Shown here: piece after piece, positions 1 through 10,038 of the stretch
How the letters are laid out: each line of letters opens with the position of its first letter
Position numbering within the stretch: the first letter of the stretch is position 1
DNA from: Diphasiastrum complanatum
Taxonomy: Eukaryota > Streptophyta > Lycopodiopsida > Lycopodiales > Lycopodiaceae
Direction of reading: 5' to 3'
DNA length: 64,000 nucleotides
Assembly (NCBI GenBank): GCA_029204225.1
Contig: CM055106.1
Span: 13,011,193 to 13,075,192 of the forward strand
Made by a program: the position numbers and the translations under genes
Notes under the pieces: model-generated
Database searches by the model: none
The model's input: only the letters and a program-made list of their open reading frames with translations
Told to the model about the DNA's origin: nothing

Positions 1-1345
1 ATGACCCACTATTTCAAGTTGTATCTGAACAAGCAGACAACAATGTGACACCTTTGGCAAAAGATACCAAGGATGCATTGGGTGTTTTACACGAATTTGG
101 ACCTTTTGGAAACACGTCATTGACAATTGAGAAGGAAAATATCTACTCACTTTTGATATCAGAAACTTCGGGTATTATTGTGCTTTCAGGTACGCTTGGT
201 AGTGGGAAAATACATTTGATAAAACATATAGCATACTTGCTTGAGAAAGCGAATAGATCTGTACTGCTTTGTGCTACTACTGGTGCCACTGCATCAAGAC
301 TTAGCAAACGTGCAACAACAATGCACATGTTTTCCATCCTCGTCAATGGCTTATATATACAAAATTTAATGCCAACTGATATACGTTTCAAAAAAATACT
401 TGCCACTGACTTTATTCTTATCGATGAGATGTCCATGATGACCGCACAGACCTTGCATCTTGTTGTGCTTCAAATAAACCAAATAAAATCCAATGCATGC
501 AATGCGCCTTTTTAAAATTATATTCTATTATTAGTCGGTGATCACGCACAATTGCCAGCAATATACAAACATCGAGCATAAAATCTATGCTCCATATGTC
601 ACATTTCAACATCCACCTATTGGAAAATGGCCATTCAAATGCATTTGAGTTACTTAATTAGACATTCATCTAACATCTTGTATCTATCATTTTTTAACAC
701 AATAAGATTTTGAAAACCAACATCGCAAGAGATCGACAATACGTTGACCACACAAATTGTTCTACAAGACCAACTCTTGCAAAAAATCTTTCAAGAAAAT
801 GACATTACAAAAGTGCCCCTAAAAACAAATGCAGCAGACAAGACAGAATTGAAATCATGGCTTGAAGATTGTACATTCCATCAATTGGAAGAAATTGCGA
901 AGAACGCAAAGGTCATGATTCTTGCAAATTTAGAAATACCAAAAATGGAGTTGTGAATGGAGCAACTGGAATAATCGAAGACTTCGTGTGGTCAAAAAAT
1001 GCCAAGGAAATAGACTCGATTTCGATTAAACTTGATGCAACCAATAGAAAAATAAAAGTTTCTCCATCCACAGTGTGCAAAATTAGATATGATTCAAGAC
1101 CTACTACAAATGTACCTTCCCACTGACATTGGCATATGCCATCACAGCCCATAAATCCCAAGGCACAACGATCCATGGCACTGCCATTCTTGACATTCAA
1201 AAAATATTTTGCCAAGCCTAACCTATGTGATGTTGTCGCGGGTTACCAAACGAGAACACATATTCATCACACGTAAATTGACTCCTGACGATTTCGATCC
1301 AATATCACCTATTGTAACTAAACAGAACATTTTGTCAATCTAATT
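1..1345 (+). pseudogene. Helitron Pif1-type helicase, 3' half (left copy, enters from window edge)
   Basis: This is the C-terminal half of a Helitron Rep-helicase. The frame starting at 45 shows a Walker A box (GTLGSGK), a Walker B/DEMSM motif near 420-435, and, after a stop, GDHAQLP near 537. Later segments carry the Pif1 C-terminal signatures VNGATGII (about 947-975) and ITAHKSQGT (about 1138-1165), then a TKREHIFI-like end. In family terms this is a superfamily 1B helicase that unwinds DNA during rolling-circle transposition. The frame is broken: a TAA at about 513 replaces a lysine codon kept in the copy at 53808-54602, and more stops and frame changes follow. The Rep half would lie left of the window. 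Confidence 0.85.
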
Positions 1346-1487
1346 TCTCTCTATCAATACAACTTCACCTTCCTGCCTTTCATGGAATAAAAACAAGTGC
1401 GTGTATTTTTTTAATTATTTTCCGTGTTCCATATGTAAAGCACATGTTTTGCCGTTTTTTCCTTCTGTTTGAAAACAGGTCATCAAC

Positions 1488-2943
1488 ATGACAACACATG
1501 AATTTACGGAGGCAGAAGAAGTACATCATTTTCTTTTTGTTCTTTCATGTAATGCAAGTGTATCCATAGCTTTTTTGCATTCTATTATGTCGTAGTGATA
1601 TATATATTCTCGAATTATTTGATAGCTATTTCGCAAGCTGAAAGAGGAAACAAAAACGTTAGTACGTGTGGCTTCGGAGCAACTTGACGCGGTACATATT
1701 TATCCCTCCACATGACAGATGTTTCTTTTGAATGCATGTGGAATTGAACCGAGCGAATACAAGAATGGCTTCCTCAACAACTACACAATGAGCACCTTTA
1801 TTACAACACAGAAACATGCTAGAGAAGCTTATGTGCATCAACATCATGGAGATCTTATAGAAAGTACAAAATTATATTTGTTTTGTTTTTTTTTCTCATT
1901 TTTTAAATATTCGTTATTGGCATTTTCAACTTATGAAAATGGCATGATTTCTATGTTGTGTTTCCAGAATTTCTAAAGCATTTTTACAAGTTGTTTGCGA
2001 TTCCAATTCCAGCCTCAATACAAATAAATCGAGCTGCTATTCAGCATTTCGAAGCCCACTCCGACCACGGATACTATGCGATCCGCAACTTGTACTTTGG
2101 GTATAATATTGCAATTTTTTATTGGAGAGGGATAGCCCATGCAGAATTGAATGCAATTAGCACTGATCTTGGAAGGTAGCTTGGGCACATCTCAGAAACA
2201 GGGGTGTGCCTCACTGATGGCCCAATCTCCATTGATTCTGTAGTGAAAATCCTTGCGAGAGAGATCCCTGACACACCAATCATTGCAACGACTAATTCAC
2301 AGGTTTGTCATTTTCAGTGACCATTATGTTATACATGCAACTTCTTGTACATCTAAATATCCATTGCATACTGACAAATAGCAGTCCATGGATTTCCAAA
2401 TTTCGCAACAAACAACTCAACCAACATCTTCCAGCACAGAGGTATGCATGCGCACCTACAATCTGTGTTCTTTAGTTCAACACGAAACTTTTTCCACCAT
2501 GCAGTACTTCATAATCGAAATGGCATCTTTCTTGTAGGACCCCTCGCTTCCCCCCTCGAAAAAGGCACGAACAAGCACATCACACTATACAAAATAGCAT
2601 CACGTGTCGGCAAGATGGTCTACATTGGACAAACCACCAACTTACATAGGCGTGTGCAAGAGCACGTTCGAAAGCCACCCAAGAAATTGCTTTTCGACAG
2701 GACACATAGTAGTTTTTTTTTTATGTCTTTCGTGTAGAAATACTAGAAATTGTCGAAGATTATTCAGTTGCAAATAGATTAGAGAACTTTTATATCAAGA
2801 TGTACAAACCTCAGAACATGAAACTTTGCAATAACTTGACTGGTCACCTTCGGGTTCGCGAAAATATTGGTACCTTAAATGACGATCTTGCATGTGAGAA
2901 AACTTTCAAACATCATTCCCTTGTAAATATTTGTTGTCTTTAA
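1488..2943 (+). pseudogene. Helitron-linked GIY-YIG nuclease gene, multi-exon, broken
   Basis: A chain of plausible exons with GT..AG introns follows the helicase. The segments are 1488-1520, about 1638-1690, 1719-1863, 1968-about 2303, about 2382-2441, and 2538 to the end. The intron at 1864-1967 keeps phase. The last part is a GIY-YIG domain: LYKIA near 2588, VYIGQTTNLHRR near 2620-2655 (YIG motif plus conserved Arg), and RLENFYIKMYKP near 2779-2814 holding the expected catalytic Glu. A basic PPSKKART stretch at about 2550 could be a nuclear signal. Damage: a TAG at 2177-2179, a frame change before the GIY motif, and a 29-bp T-rich interruption at about 2709-2737. The upstream domain (residues FLLNACGIEPSEYKNG onward) is unrecognised. 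Role by family: site- or structure-specific single-strand nicking. Whether it acts in Helitron mobility is inference. Confidence 0.7.
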
Positions 2944-3476
2944 TTCATTTTAAGCTTGTGAATATTTGCTAGCTTTAATTCATGTTACTCTTTGTCAACA
3001 TCTACCATTATTTCGTTGTCTCTCTATGTTGGACAAGATAATCAAATTCGTTAAGCATCGTAATTCGTTCGCTTTTACTTTTGCATCCTCCTATGCTGGC
3101 ACAGGACAAAATTGCGTTGCTAGTTTCTGATTATATAACATCTCAGGGGAATCTTCCTATAAAATAGCAATGAAAAAAGTTTCCTAACCTTTGGCTGATG
3201 TTTCCATCTATTTGGATTCAAAAATTCCAAGTTCAAACATTTGGTTGCTAACATTCCAGCTACATGTAACTAAATAATGTGAAGGCTAAAGTGTTTGTTG
3301 GACCAATCACAGTCTATTTCACTTACCAGCTCACTGATTGATATATCCAGCTTCTAGGTAGTTAAAAGACCACGCAATTCTTGCTGGTTGTCATATGATC
3401 TTACTCCTGCATAGTCCGGGGGAGGCCAATGCAAAGCAGACCCAGCTTAACGTATTGTGCAATTTGTCAAATGCCC
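2944..3476. other. No gene seen
   Basis: This AT-rich stretch lies between the GIY-YIG gene and the antisense GRAS fragment. I see no coding signal, Helitron hairpin or CTRR terminus that I would defend. It is repeated in inverted orientation at about 42190-42720. Confidence 0.5.
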
Positions 3477-4922
3477 TCAAGGTAGACTGATGGATGCTGC
3501 AGTTTTGGGCTGGATGGAGCCGGTTCCCCAAGCAGGCACTGCATGAGTAGGCATGTTCTTCCAGCCAAACACCATCCACTCCCCATCTCTACGAAAGCCA
3601 TAATTTCTGTGGAAACTGGTGGTCAGTATGTCCTGAATTTGTCTGTACATTGTGGATTGGATGGGCATCATTCTGAAACCAGCCATGTATGTAAGGGTTT
3701 GCCAGTGCTTGTAGGGTTATGCCCTATCTACACACTTCGCACCTCACATGCCATCACATTTGAAGATGGCCTTGGTGAAGAACTGACTCTCCATGTGCAC
3801 TCTCTCCGGAATGGTGAAGAACTGCTCGAAAATGGTGGATAAACCCCAAGGGTGTGTTACAAGCTACATTCATCACTCTTTCTATGGGCACTTTAGAGTT
3901 CATGGTTCTTCAACACCTCTGCAGCCACGATTTCGTCTAGGAGATGCCGCAAGTTAAACATGCAATTGAGAATCAGAATTTCGTCATGTCTGATCGTTGA
4001 AGCAAATGGTAAGATCTGATCCCACTTTGCTTTCACAGAGTGATATTCGAAAGGCACACCGCCTCTGTGGGCAAATTCTGCAAACCTGCTGGCTGTTAAC
4101 TCTGTTTTCTCTACATGCTTCAGGTCTGGCATCAGAAAGTGAATGCATGTGATGCGCAGCTTGGGAGGTCCTCAGGCATATCTGCAAGGGCTTGGATCAA
4201 AGATGGCCTCTGGATACCATACAAATGCAACCAACCATCGCTCTCCGTTGCACGCTTTCAATATTGTCCGAGTGGCAAAGTACTGCGGAATCTTCATGTA
4301 TGGACTGCTTTCCAAAAATAAGTGATGATCTTTGAGAATCTGAATAGTAGAAGGGGAATGGTTGTCAATCTCGAAGCACATTTTAGAGCTTGCACGCGAA
4401 ACCCTTGAATCTCGTTAACCTTTTCTAGGTCATCGGCTTCTACTACTCTGGCACAATCCAGTAGCTGCTCAATCAGATTCGCTAGAACAGGAGAACTAGA
4501 CTCCATTTCTGTGCTTGGAATCTGTCTAGAGGATTGGCATCCAGTAACGCTTTACTATGTTGTAAAGATGAAGCTGCATTCACTGCAATGAAATCTTCGT
4601 AATTAACTGTGCATCACTGTCTCCCTTTTGGTCAATAATTTGTTGCATATCATTCACAGATGATCGCATGCCTCGCAATTCTCCAATTCAGGTAGCACAG
4701 TGTATTCCATTCCCGGGGCTCTTCAAACTTGCTACTTGCCGCAGGTGCGTCGCAATCAGCAATTTGTATCAGTTGTGTGGGCTTTCCACTGAGTAACGTA
4801 GAATCTGTATAAGAGGGACAGGTCTGAATTCCTGTAGCCGACTGCATAAATATGCCTCTGGCAAGACTATGAGCTCCTTGTTCCGCTTGAAGTTTGCATC
4901 TTTTAGTCTTTTTGTAGATCAA
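3477..4922 (-). pseudogene. GRAS-family transcription factor fragment (left copy)
   Basis: Read on the minus strand, the pieces follow GRAS order. There is an LHR1-like start (LIEQLLDCARVVEADD, about 4475), PQYFATRTILKA (about 4270), GPPKLRIT (about 4165), VPFEYHSVKAKW (about 4045), a VNCLF-like LILNCMFNLRHLLDE, then the C-terminal SAW region (AGFRMMPI to FGWKNMPTHAV, about 3680-3550). The order and the GPPKLRIT form fit the SCL9/14-like branch. Several 1-bp and 8-bp indels break the frame; the left copy lacks 8 bp near 3900 that the right copy keeps. GRAS genes are usually intronless, so capture as DNA or RNA cannot be told apart. It lies antisense to the surrounding mobile genes, which suggests gene-fragment capture or insertion. 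Confidence 0.85.
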
Positions 4923-4932
4923 AAACCTCAGG

Positions 4933-4980
4933 GTTGCAGCTTTCTTCGAGAACCACAGCGTTGCAGCTTTCTTCGAGAAC
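4933..4980 (+). repeat. 27-bp direct repeat
   Basis: The 21-bp word starting gttgcagctttcttcgag occurs at 4933 and 4960. The pair is shared by the inverted copy, so it predates the large duplication. It lies just before the LINE and may mark the insertion side or 5' UTR. Confidence 0.8.
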
Positions 4981-5359
4981 TACCTCAGATCTCTGCTGGA
5001 AAAACGTTCCTCACATCATCGCTAGGGCAGCACACCATCGTTGAATAGGCAGCAGAAATTTCACAAACCTCAGATCCCTGCAGATTTCAGTTTCTTATCA
5101 TTTTACAAATGTCAGATTTCTCACAACAAGATGGTAGATGCAGATTGCTCACAGCCAAAGCAGGGCACAACAAGTGACAAAGGGCTTGGAAAACACAACT
5201 AGAAGATAGATATATCAGTGACCTCTGAGCACATGCAGACAACCCCCAAAACAACCGGAAGTAACAATCTTCTGCTCAATCTTGATTCTACTGAAAAGCA
5301 AAGCTTGCAGGATTCGTAGCAGGGTCTTGTTGGCCAACAAGGAGGCTTCACACTAATTT

Positions 5360-8300
5360 TTGGAATCTTCGGAGGCAGCGGCTGGATCTTTACCTGTCAA
5401 TATGGTTCCTCACGAATCTTCTCATCCTTTGCAACTCCCGGATTTCAATCCTCTTGTTCGACGTGGAGAGAAGAGACCTGCTTCCCCTTTAGAGCATCCT
5501 TCTAGTGCTTCCCCTTCTTGCGCGCGTCGTGAAGCCCACCGTGATGTTGTGGATTCCTTGCTTCTCTCCTCTGGCCAGGTGGTGCCATACTGTCCGTCCC
5601 ATCTTCGCCATCAGCTTTCTTCCTCTCTTTCTGTTTCTCAGCTTTCTCCGTCTTCCTCTTCTCGCCCCCGTGTTCCATGTGTGTTCCATGTGCAGGCTGT
5701 GGTCGCCTTTATGTGCAAGGTGCCGGTCTTTCTTGCCATCATAACGCTTGATCTGCTTTTCGTCAACAACTTGCATTAACCAATGTCGACCTTGCACCTC
5801 ATCCTGCTCCCACTTCGCCACCCGACTCGTCTTGGACCTGGATTCGCTCCCTTGATATTGACCGCTTTTCACTTGGGTTTTCCTCGTCCTCGTCTTTATG
5901 CACACATTCCCTTTCCCTTGCGCTTAGACGTCCAGAGAGCTTTGTCCTTACCTTTGTCTCGTCTGGCTTCCAACCCTTCTGATATTGTAGCTTGGCATGC
6001 CTTTTTGCTTTTTCCTCTCTGGTATTTGCCTCTGCCTCCTCGGGGTGGTGATGCTGGTCATAGGGAAACTCGCAATAGGATTCGTCGCTTTATGTCAGGA
6101 GATTGGGAAAATCTGTAAGAAGAGCATTTCCTTCGCTGTCATGCGCTTGCTGCTCAGCGGGTTTCGACTTCGGATGATGTTTCTATATCCCCTGTTCATC
6201 GTCGGTTGCGTCGCTGTGTTTTACTTGGGCAAGTGGGTGAGTATTCTCGTGCAGCTCGTGCTCTAGCTCCTACAAGTCCAGCTACTCCTTCTGTTGCCAC
6301 CCTTCAGGCTTTGGAGCTTCTTCACCCACCGACAAATGACTCCCTTCCTTCTTTTGTTGAGGACTTTGAACCTGATTCTGATTTGCAGCTCTCAGAACCT
6401 CATTTTCTTAATGCTTTTCTGCGTAGCCCTCATTTGTCAACTGGGGGTCCTTCTGGTATGGTTTTCGAGCATCTTCGTGACTGTTTTTCTCCTGATGACT
6501 CTGCTAGCGGGTTTGGTTTGCTCTTTCAAGTTTGCTCTTCCGTGGCATGTGGCCGTATTCCTCTTTCTATTGCTCGTATTCTTGGTGCTGCTCGTTTGAT
6601 AGCCTTGGATAAGCCTGGCGGTGGAGTGCGTCCCATTGCTGTTGGAGAGGTTTTATACAGATTGGTTTCTAGGGCTCTTGGTTTTCAGCTTCGTGACAGT
6701 TTTCATGACCACTTATTTCCTCATCAGTTTGGTTGTGCTACTCCTGGCGGTTGCGAGACAGTCATACATGCTTTGCGAGCTACCTTGGATCTTCATCCAG
6801 ATTGGGTTGTCCTTCAGGTGGATGTTAAAAATGCTTTCAATTCTGTTTCCCGAGGGGCCATTTTCGAAGAACTTCGTGCGGCTCACGGTCCTCTCGCTCA
6901 GCTCATCCCGTTTGTTCGCTCTTTTTATTCCATGGATGCGCCTCTATATTTCAGTCATGCTTCTTGCTTAGGTAATGTTTCAGTTATCTCGTCTGCTGAT
7001 GGTATCAGACAAGGTGATCCCTTGGGTGGTGTTCTTTTTGCTTTGGCGCACTTTCGGGCATTGCGTGCTTCTTCTGCTGCTTTTCCTTCTTGTTTGTTTC
7101 CCTCTATTGTTGATGACACGCATATTGTGGGACCTGCTAATGACGTCTTTCCGGCTTTCCTACATTTCTCTCAGCAACTTTCGGCTTTGGGCCTCACTGT
7201 CAATCCCTCTAAGTGCGTTGCTTGGTGTCCTCAGGGCTTCCTTCCTGAGCTCCCTTTACCTACAGGTTTCAATACTCCGGTTGATGGGATTAGAGTGCTT
7301 GGTATTCCTATAGGTTTCTCGGATTTTGTGGCTTCCTCTTTGGGGGACACTTTGGACGCACATCTTCGTCACACTGATCTGCTACCAAAGCTTGGCAATG
7401 CTCAAGTTGCTCTAGGGATTCTCACTCAATGCTTCGCTCAACGGCCAAGTTATATTCTACGGTGTGTTCCCCTCTCTCCTGATGTTTTGGCTTTGCTAAA
7501 GGATTTCGATAATACTTTATCAGATATTTTGGGTCGCTTGATGGGTTCAGAATCCTTTCGTATTCCCAATGGTCACTTCGTTAAGCGACAAATCTCTCTT
7601 CCCGCTTCGTCCGGAGGTGTTGGTCTTTCTTGCACAGCTTCTATTGCTCCAGCTGCTTTTATGGAAAGTTGGGCCCTTGTTGCCTCTGCACTTATCTCTC
7701 GGTTTCAGCAGGACAACAAGCCCATTCTTCTCGATTCAGTAGCTCATGTGGAAACAGGCATTCTTCCTTTCCAACAACATCTTCGTGCGGCCAAGGATCT
7801 CATTCCTCCACCTGTGCGAGCTTCTTTGCCTCCCTTTGAGTCTTTGCTTAGCCATCAACGTGCTCATTTTCAGAAGTATCTTTTGGAGTGCTTCCACTCT
7901 CATGCTTTCACTCAGCTTCTCATTGATTCACCTTCCGATGAGACTCGGGCTCGCCTTTTGTCTTGTGCAGGCCCGGGTGCTGGCGCTTGGCTTGTTGCGC
8001 ACCCTGTTGTTCCACACTTGCGCCTTTATTCAGAGTTGTTTCTCACCGCTCTTCGGGTTAGGTTGGGTCTCCCTCATCCAGTGTTGGCAGGTTTGACAAA
8101 ATGTTCCTGTGGTCACCCTGTTGATCCTATTGGCACTCATCTCATGCGTTGCCCTTCTGGCGGAGAGCGTACTGCGACTCATGATTCCATTCGTGACGTA
8201 TTGGCATCTATTGCTCATGAGTGCGGCTTTCATGTTGTTCGAGAGCAGACCCACATCTTGCCTGTGTCTGATTCACAATCGCCTCGGCGTCGAGTTGATC

Positions 8301-8497
8301 TTGTTCTTTCGTGCGAGGGGATTCACACGCTTGGGGATGTTGTTGTTGCTGATCCTTTGCGGCCTGACCTCCTTTGTCGTGCTTCAACTACTCAGGGTGC
8401 CGCTGCTTCTCATGCAGCTCTAGATAAAGAGCGAGATTATTCACATCGCACTCCTGGAGAAGGCTTTATCCTATTCGTGCCAGGAGTCCTGCATTAA
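5360..8497 (+). mobile_element. R2-like (restriction-type endonuclease) LINE, left copy
   Basis: This non-LTR retrotransposon has its coding strand strongly pyrimidine-rich. The 5' part (5360-6205) is broken. A CxxC...HH zinc finger (CAGCGRLYVQGAGLSCHH, about 5689-5742) reads one frame off the upstream frame because of an exact 11-bp tandem duplication at 5671-5692. A TGA follows the finger, and a TAA lies at 6116-6118 in the frame of the main RT. The rest (6206-8497) is an open 763-codon frame. An N-terminal zinc finger, central RT, C-terminal zinc knuckle and restriction-like endonuclease is the R2/NeSL/Utopia-type layout. The right copy shares the 11-bp duplication, so that lesion is older than the inverted duplication. 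True 5' and 3' ends were not fixed. Confidence 0.85.
6206..8497 (+). CDS. LINE reverse transcriptase with C-terminal restriction-like endonuclease
   Basis: The open frame of 763 codons makes cDNA by target-primed reverse transcription. Residue landmarks are: conserved GPSGMVFEHL at about 81-90; RT motif A LQVDVKNAF (Asp206); motif B RQGDPLGG at about 268-275; motif C IVDDTHIVG (Asp303/Asp304). Near the end a CxC-x9-H-x3-C zinc knuckle (about 632-650) is followed by VDLVL and GDVVVADP (about 697-715), the Asp pair of a PD-(D/E)XK nuclease. The Met used is simply the first after the stop at 6116-6118; the ancestral frame ran on upstream, so the protein as it stands lacks the N-terminal zinc finger. 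Overlapping frames in the same strand are by-products of low adenine content. It could still provide RT in trans, but this is unproven. Confidence 0.85.
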   Translation: MRRCVLLGQVGEYSRAARALAPTSPATPSVATLQALELLHPPTNDSLPSFVEDFEPDSDLQLSEPHFLNAFLRSPHLSTGGPSGMVFEHLRDCFSPDDSASGFGLLFQVCSSVACGRIPLSIARILGAARLIALDKPGGGVRPIAVGEVLYRLVSRALGFQLRDSFHDHLFPHQFGCATPGGCETVIHALRATLDLHPDWVVLQVDVKNAFNSVSRGAIFEELRAAHGPLAQLIPFVRSFYSMDAPLYFSHASCLGNVSVISSADGIRQGDPLGGVLFALAHFRALRASSAAFPSCLFPSIVDDTHIVGPANDVFPAFLHFSQQLSALGLTVNPSKCVAWCPQGFLPELPLPTGFNTPVDGIRVLGIPIGFSDFVASSLGDTLDAHLRHTDLLPKLGNAQVALGILTQCFAQRPSYILRCVPLSPDVLALLKDFDNTLSDILGRLMGSESFRIPNGHFVKRQISLPASSGGVGLSCTASIAPAAFMESWALVASALISRFQQDNKPILLDSVAHVETGILPFQQHLRAAKDLIPPPVRASLPPFESLLSHQRAHFQKYLLECFHSHAFTQLLIDSPSDETRARLLSCAGPGAGAWLVAHPVVPHLRLYSELFLTALRVRLGLPHPVLAGLTKCSCGHPVDPIGTHLMRCPSGGERTATHDSIRDVLASIAHECGFHVVREQTHILPVSDSQSPRRRVDLVLSCEGIHTLGDVVVADPLRPDLLCRASTTQGAAASHAALDKERDYSHRTPGEGFILFVPGVLH

Positions 8498-8955
8498 CTT
8501 TCTCCATATCTTCTTATCTGTCTCGAAATCAGAGATCATGCCACATGTTTCATGCCTGACCGTCCCTTTACTATACATATGTGAGACTACCACATGTATA
8601 ACGCTCGACCGTCCATTTACTCCACATTTGAGGTTCACATTATGCCACGTGGCTAATCTCTTTGAGCAAGGAGCTTAAACTTGGCCATAGGACAAAATTG
8701 TAATAAGCTATACATATATGCGTATCTCCTTGTATTTGAACACTTTTAGAGATGCCCACAAATGGATAGCTCAATTGGTTAGGTAGAATGCATGTGCTCA
8801 AGTCCCAAAAGAGAAGTTTTTGTTGCTTTAGTGATGTAGTTTAAAGTAATCTATTTACAACGGTGGTAGCAATTTGAAGATTATTTGAATAAATTTTGGC
8901 CTGGTTATGGGGTAGAACATGGTGAAGTATCTTATTTTCAAACGCCATATATTTG
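8498..8955 (+). repeat. LINE 3' flank with tRNA-like A and B boxes
   Basis: Downstream of the LINE stop, tagctcaattgg at 8767-8778 matches the RNA polymerase III A box. gctcaagtcc at 8796-8805 resembles a B box at normal spacing. No cloverleaf or CCA-ready acceptor stem is evident, so this is a tRNA-derived SINE head or relic rather than a tRNA gene. The same sequence is in the right arm at about 36850-36905. The poly-pyrimidine bias of the LINE ends near 8500. Confidence 0.45.
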
Positions 8956-10038
8956 ATAAGTCGGATGTTCTCTTCAAGTCATAGTGAAATACATTGTTCA
9001 ATATGAGAATTGTCTAGATCAACTATCTCTTGGTTATATCATATGTAAGGTCACATTTAACTGGTGATACTGGTCGCCAATTCCATTGAATGTCTGTCAA
9101 CAACTTAATTAATCACATAGAACAATAAATAGATAAAAATCATCTATAATCACTACAAGTAGTTGTCCCTTTGGAGTTTGACAACCTTTTTATGCCACAT
9201 TTTTATACTTTTTATACTAATATACCATGACATATACTCAGATTAAAGCCAAGTTACAATAATCCTGATTAAGGAAGATGTTAGAATTCTAACCTGATTC
9301 CATTTTAAAGAGGACTTCTTAAATCTACATATATATCGCATGTTTTAAATAGTCTGTAGAAATACAAGGAGTCTAGCACAATCTACATAAATACAAAAGA
9401 TTAGACAATAGTCTACAAAAATACACGGCATTCAATATAGTTTGCAGAAATATGCTAAGTTTGGGTAGACCAAACAAATGTTGATCAACGTTGGTTGGTG
9501 CAAATCTTGAGTTCCTCAAAGGAACTTCAAGTGACCAAAAAATGCCAAAAGTCATAAGTAGGCAAAAATGTTGAAAGGCCTAAGTTCCCAAAAATAGCAA
9601 TCAACATTTTTTCAACTTCAAAAAATCGTCTAAATCGAAAACTCAGAATGTCGATTGTCCTAAATCCCAAAGAATGTCGATCAGTGCAAATGTGACAAAT
9701 GTTGAATCAAGTGTCAAATTCCCATTTGGAGAAACGTTGAAATGCTAATCTTTGACTAGTAAACCAGAATGTCGATTGACATTTTTATGGTGCCACTCAT
9801 TTTGGACCTCTTCCTCTTGTGAGCCTTTTTTGTTTTAGGAGTGTCCTTAAAATTGAGACTGTCTACAAGAAATGAATAGAAATACAAACTATAGAAATAC
9901 CTAGATCGCAATCCAATGCATTGATGGTAGAACTCAAGTTCGATCATCAATATCTATTTTAAACATCTACTACTGCTTTAATAAGATAAAATAAATCTAA
10001 GTTAATATATATTATATTATATTGTCCTTAATTTCATG
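8956..10038. other. AT-rich spacer with a degenerate 29-30 bp tandem repeat
   Basis: No gene is visible. At about 9350-9450 four imperfect copies of a unit like agtctacaaaaatac recur every 29-30 bp. The word aatgtcgat recurs several times at 9640-9780. Long A/T runs precede block B. Confidence 0.5.

Larger units (their letters stand above)
1365..8955. repeat. Left arm of a 7.6-kb inverted repeat
   Basis: The segment recurs in reverse complement at 36718-44318. It carries the GIY-YIG gene, the GRAS fragment, the LINE and the tRNA-like tail. By eye the arms differ by only a few substitutions per kilobase plus small indels, so the duplication is recent. Homology stops at about 1364 on the outer side, where the right copy has a deletion that removes the helicase, and at about 8955 on the inner side. 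The spacer is about 27.8 kb. Confidence 0.93.

Noticed and set aside
1-2943. Endogenous giant-virus origin for helicase plus GIY-YIG nuclease
   Set aside because: Rep motifs (H-V-H, Y..KY) join to the helicase in the complete copy and no capsid, packaging or viral polymerase gene is present, so a Helitron explains it better.
4115-4325. Plus-strand frames over the GRAS fragment
   Set aside because: The GRAS domain order is clear on the minus strand; these are shadows.
5489-5905. 138-codon basic minus-strand frame (also at 39756-40172)
   Set aside because: Antisense to the LINE 5' part; open because the other strand is pyrimidine-rich.
6294-8423. Several 100-116 codon hydrophobic frames overlapping the LINE RT
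   Set aside because: They are frame shadows of a T/C-rich strand; the RT frame has all the motifs.
8760-8850. Functional tRNA gene
   Set aside because: A and B boxes only; no cloverleaf or acceptor stem.
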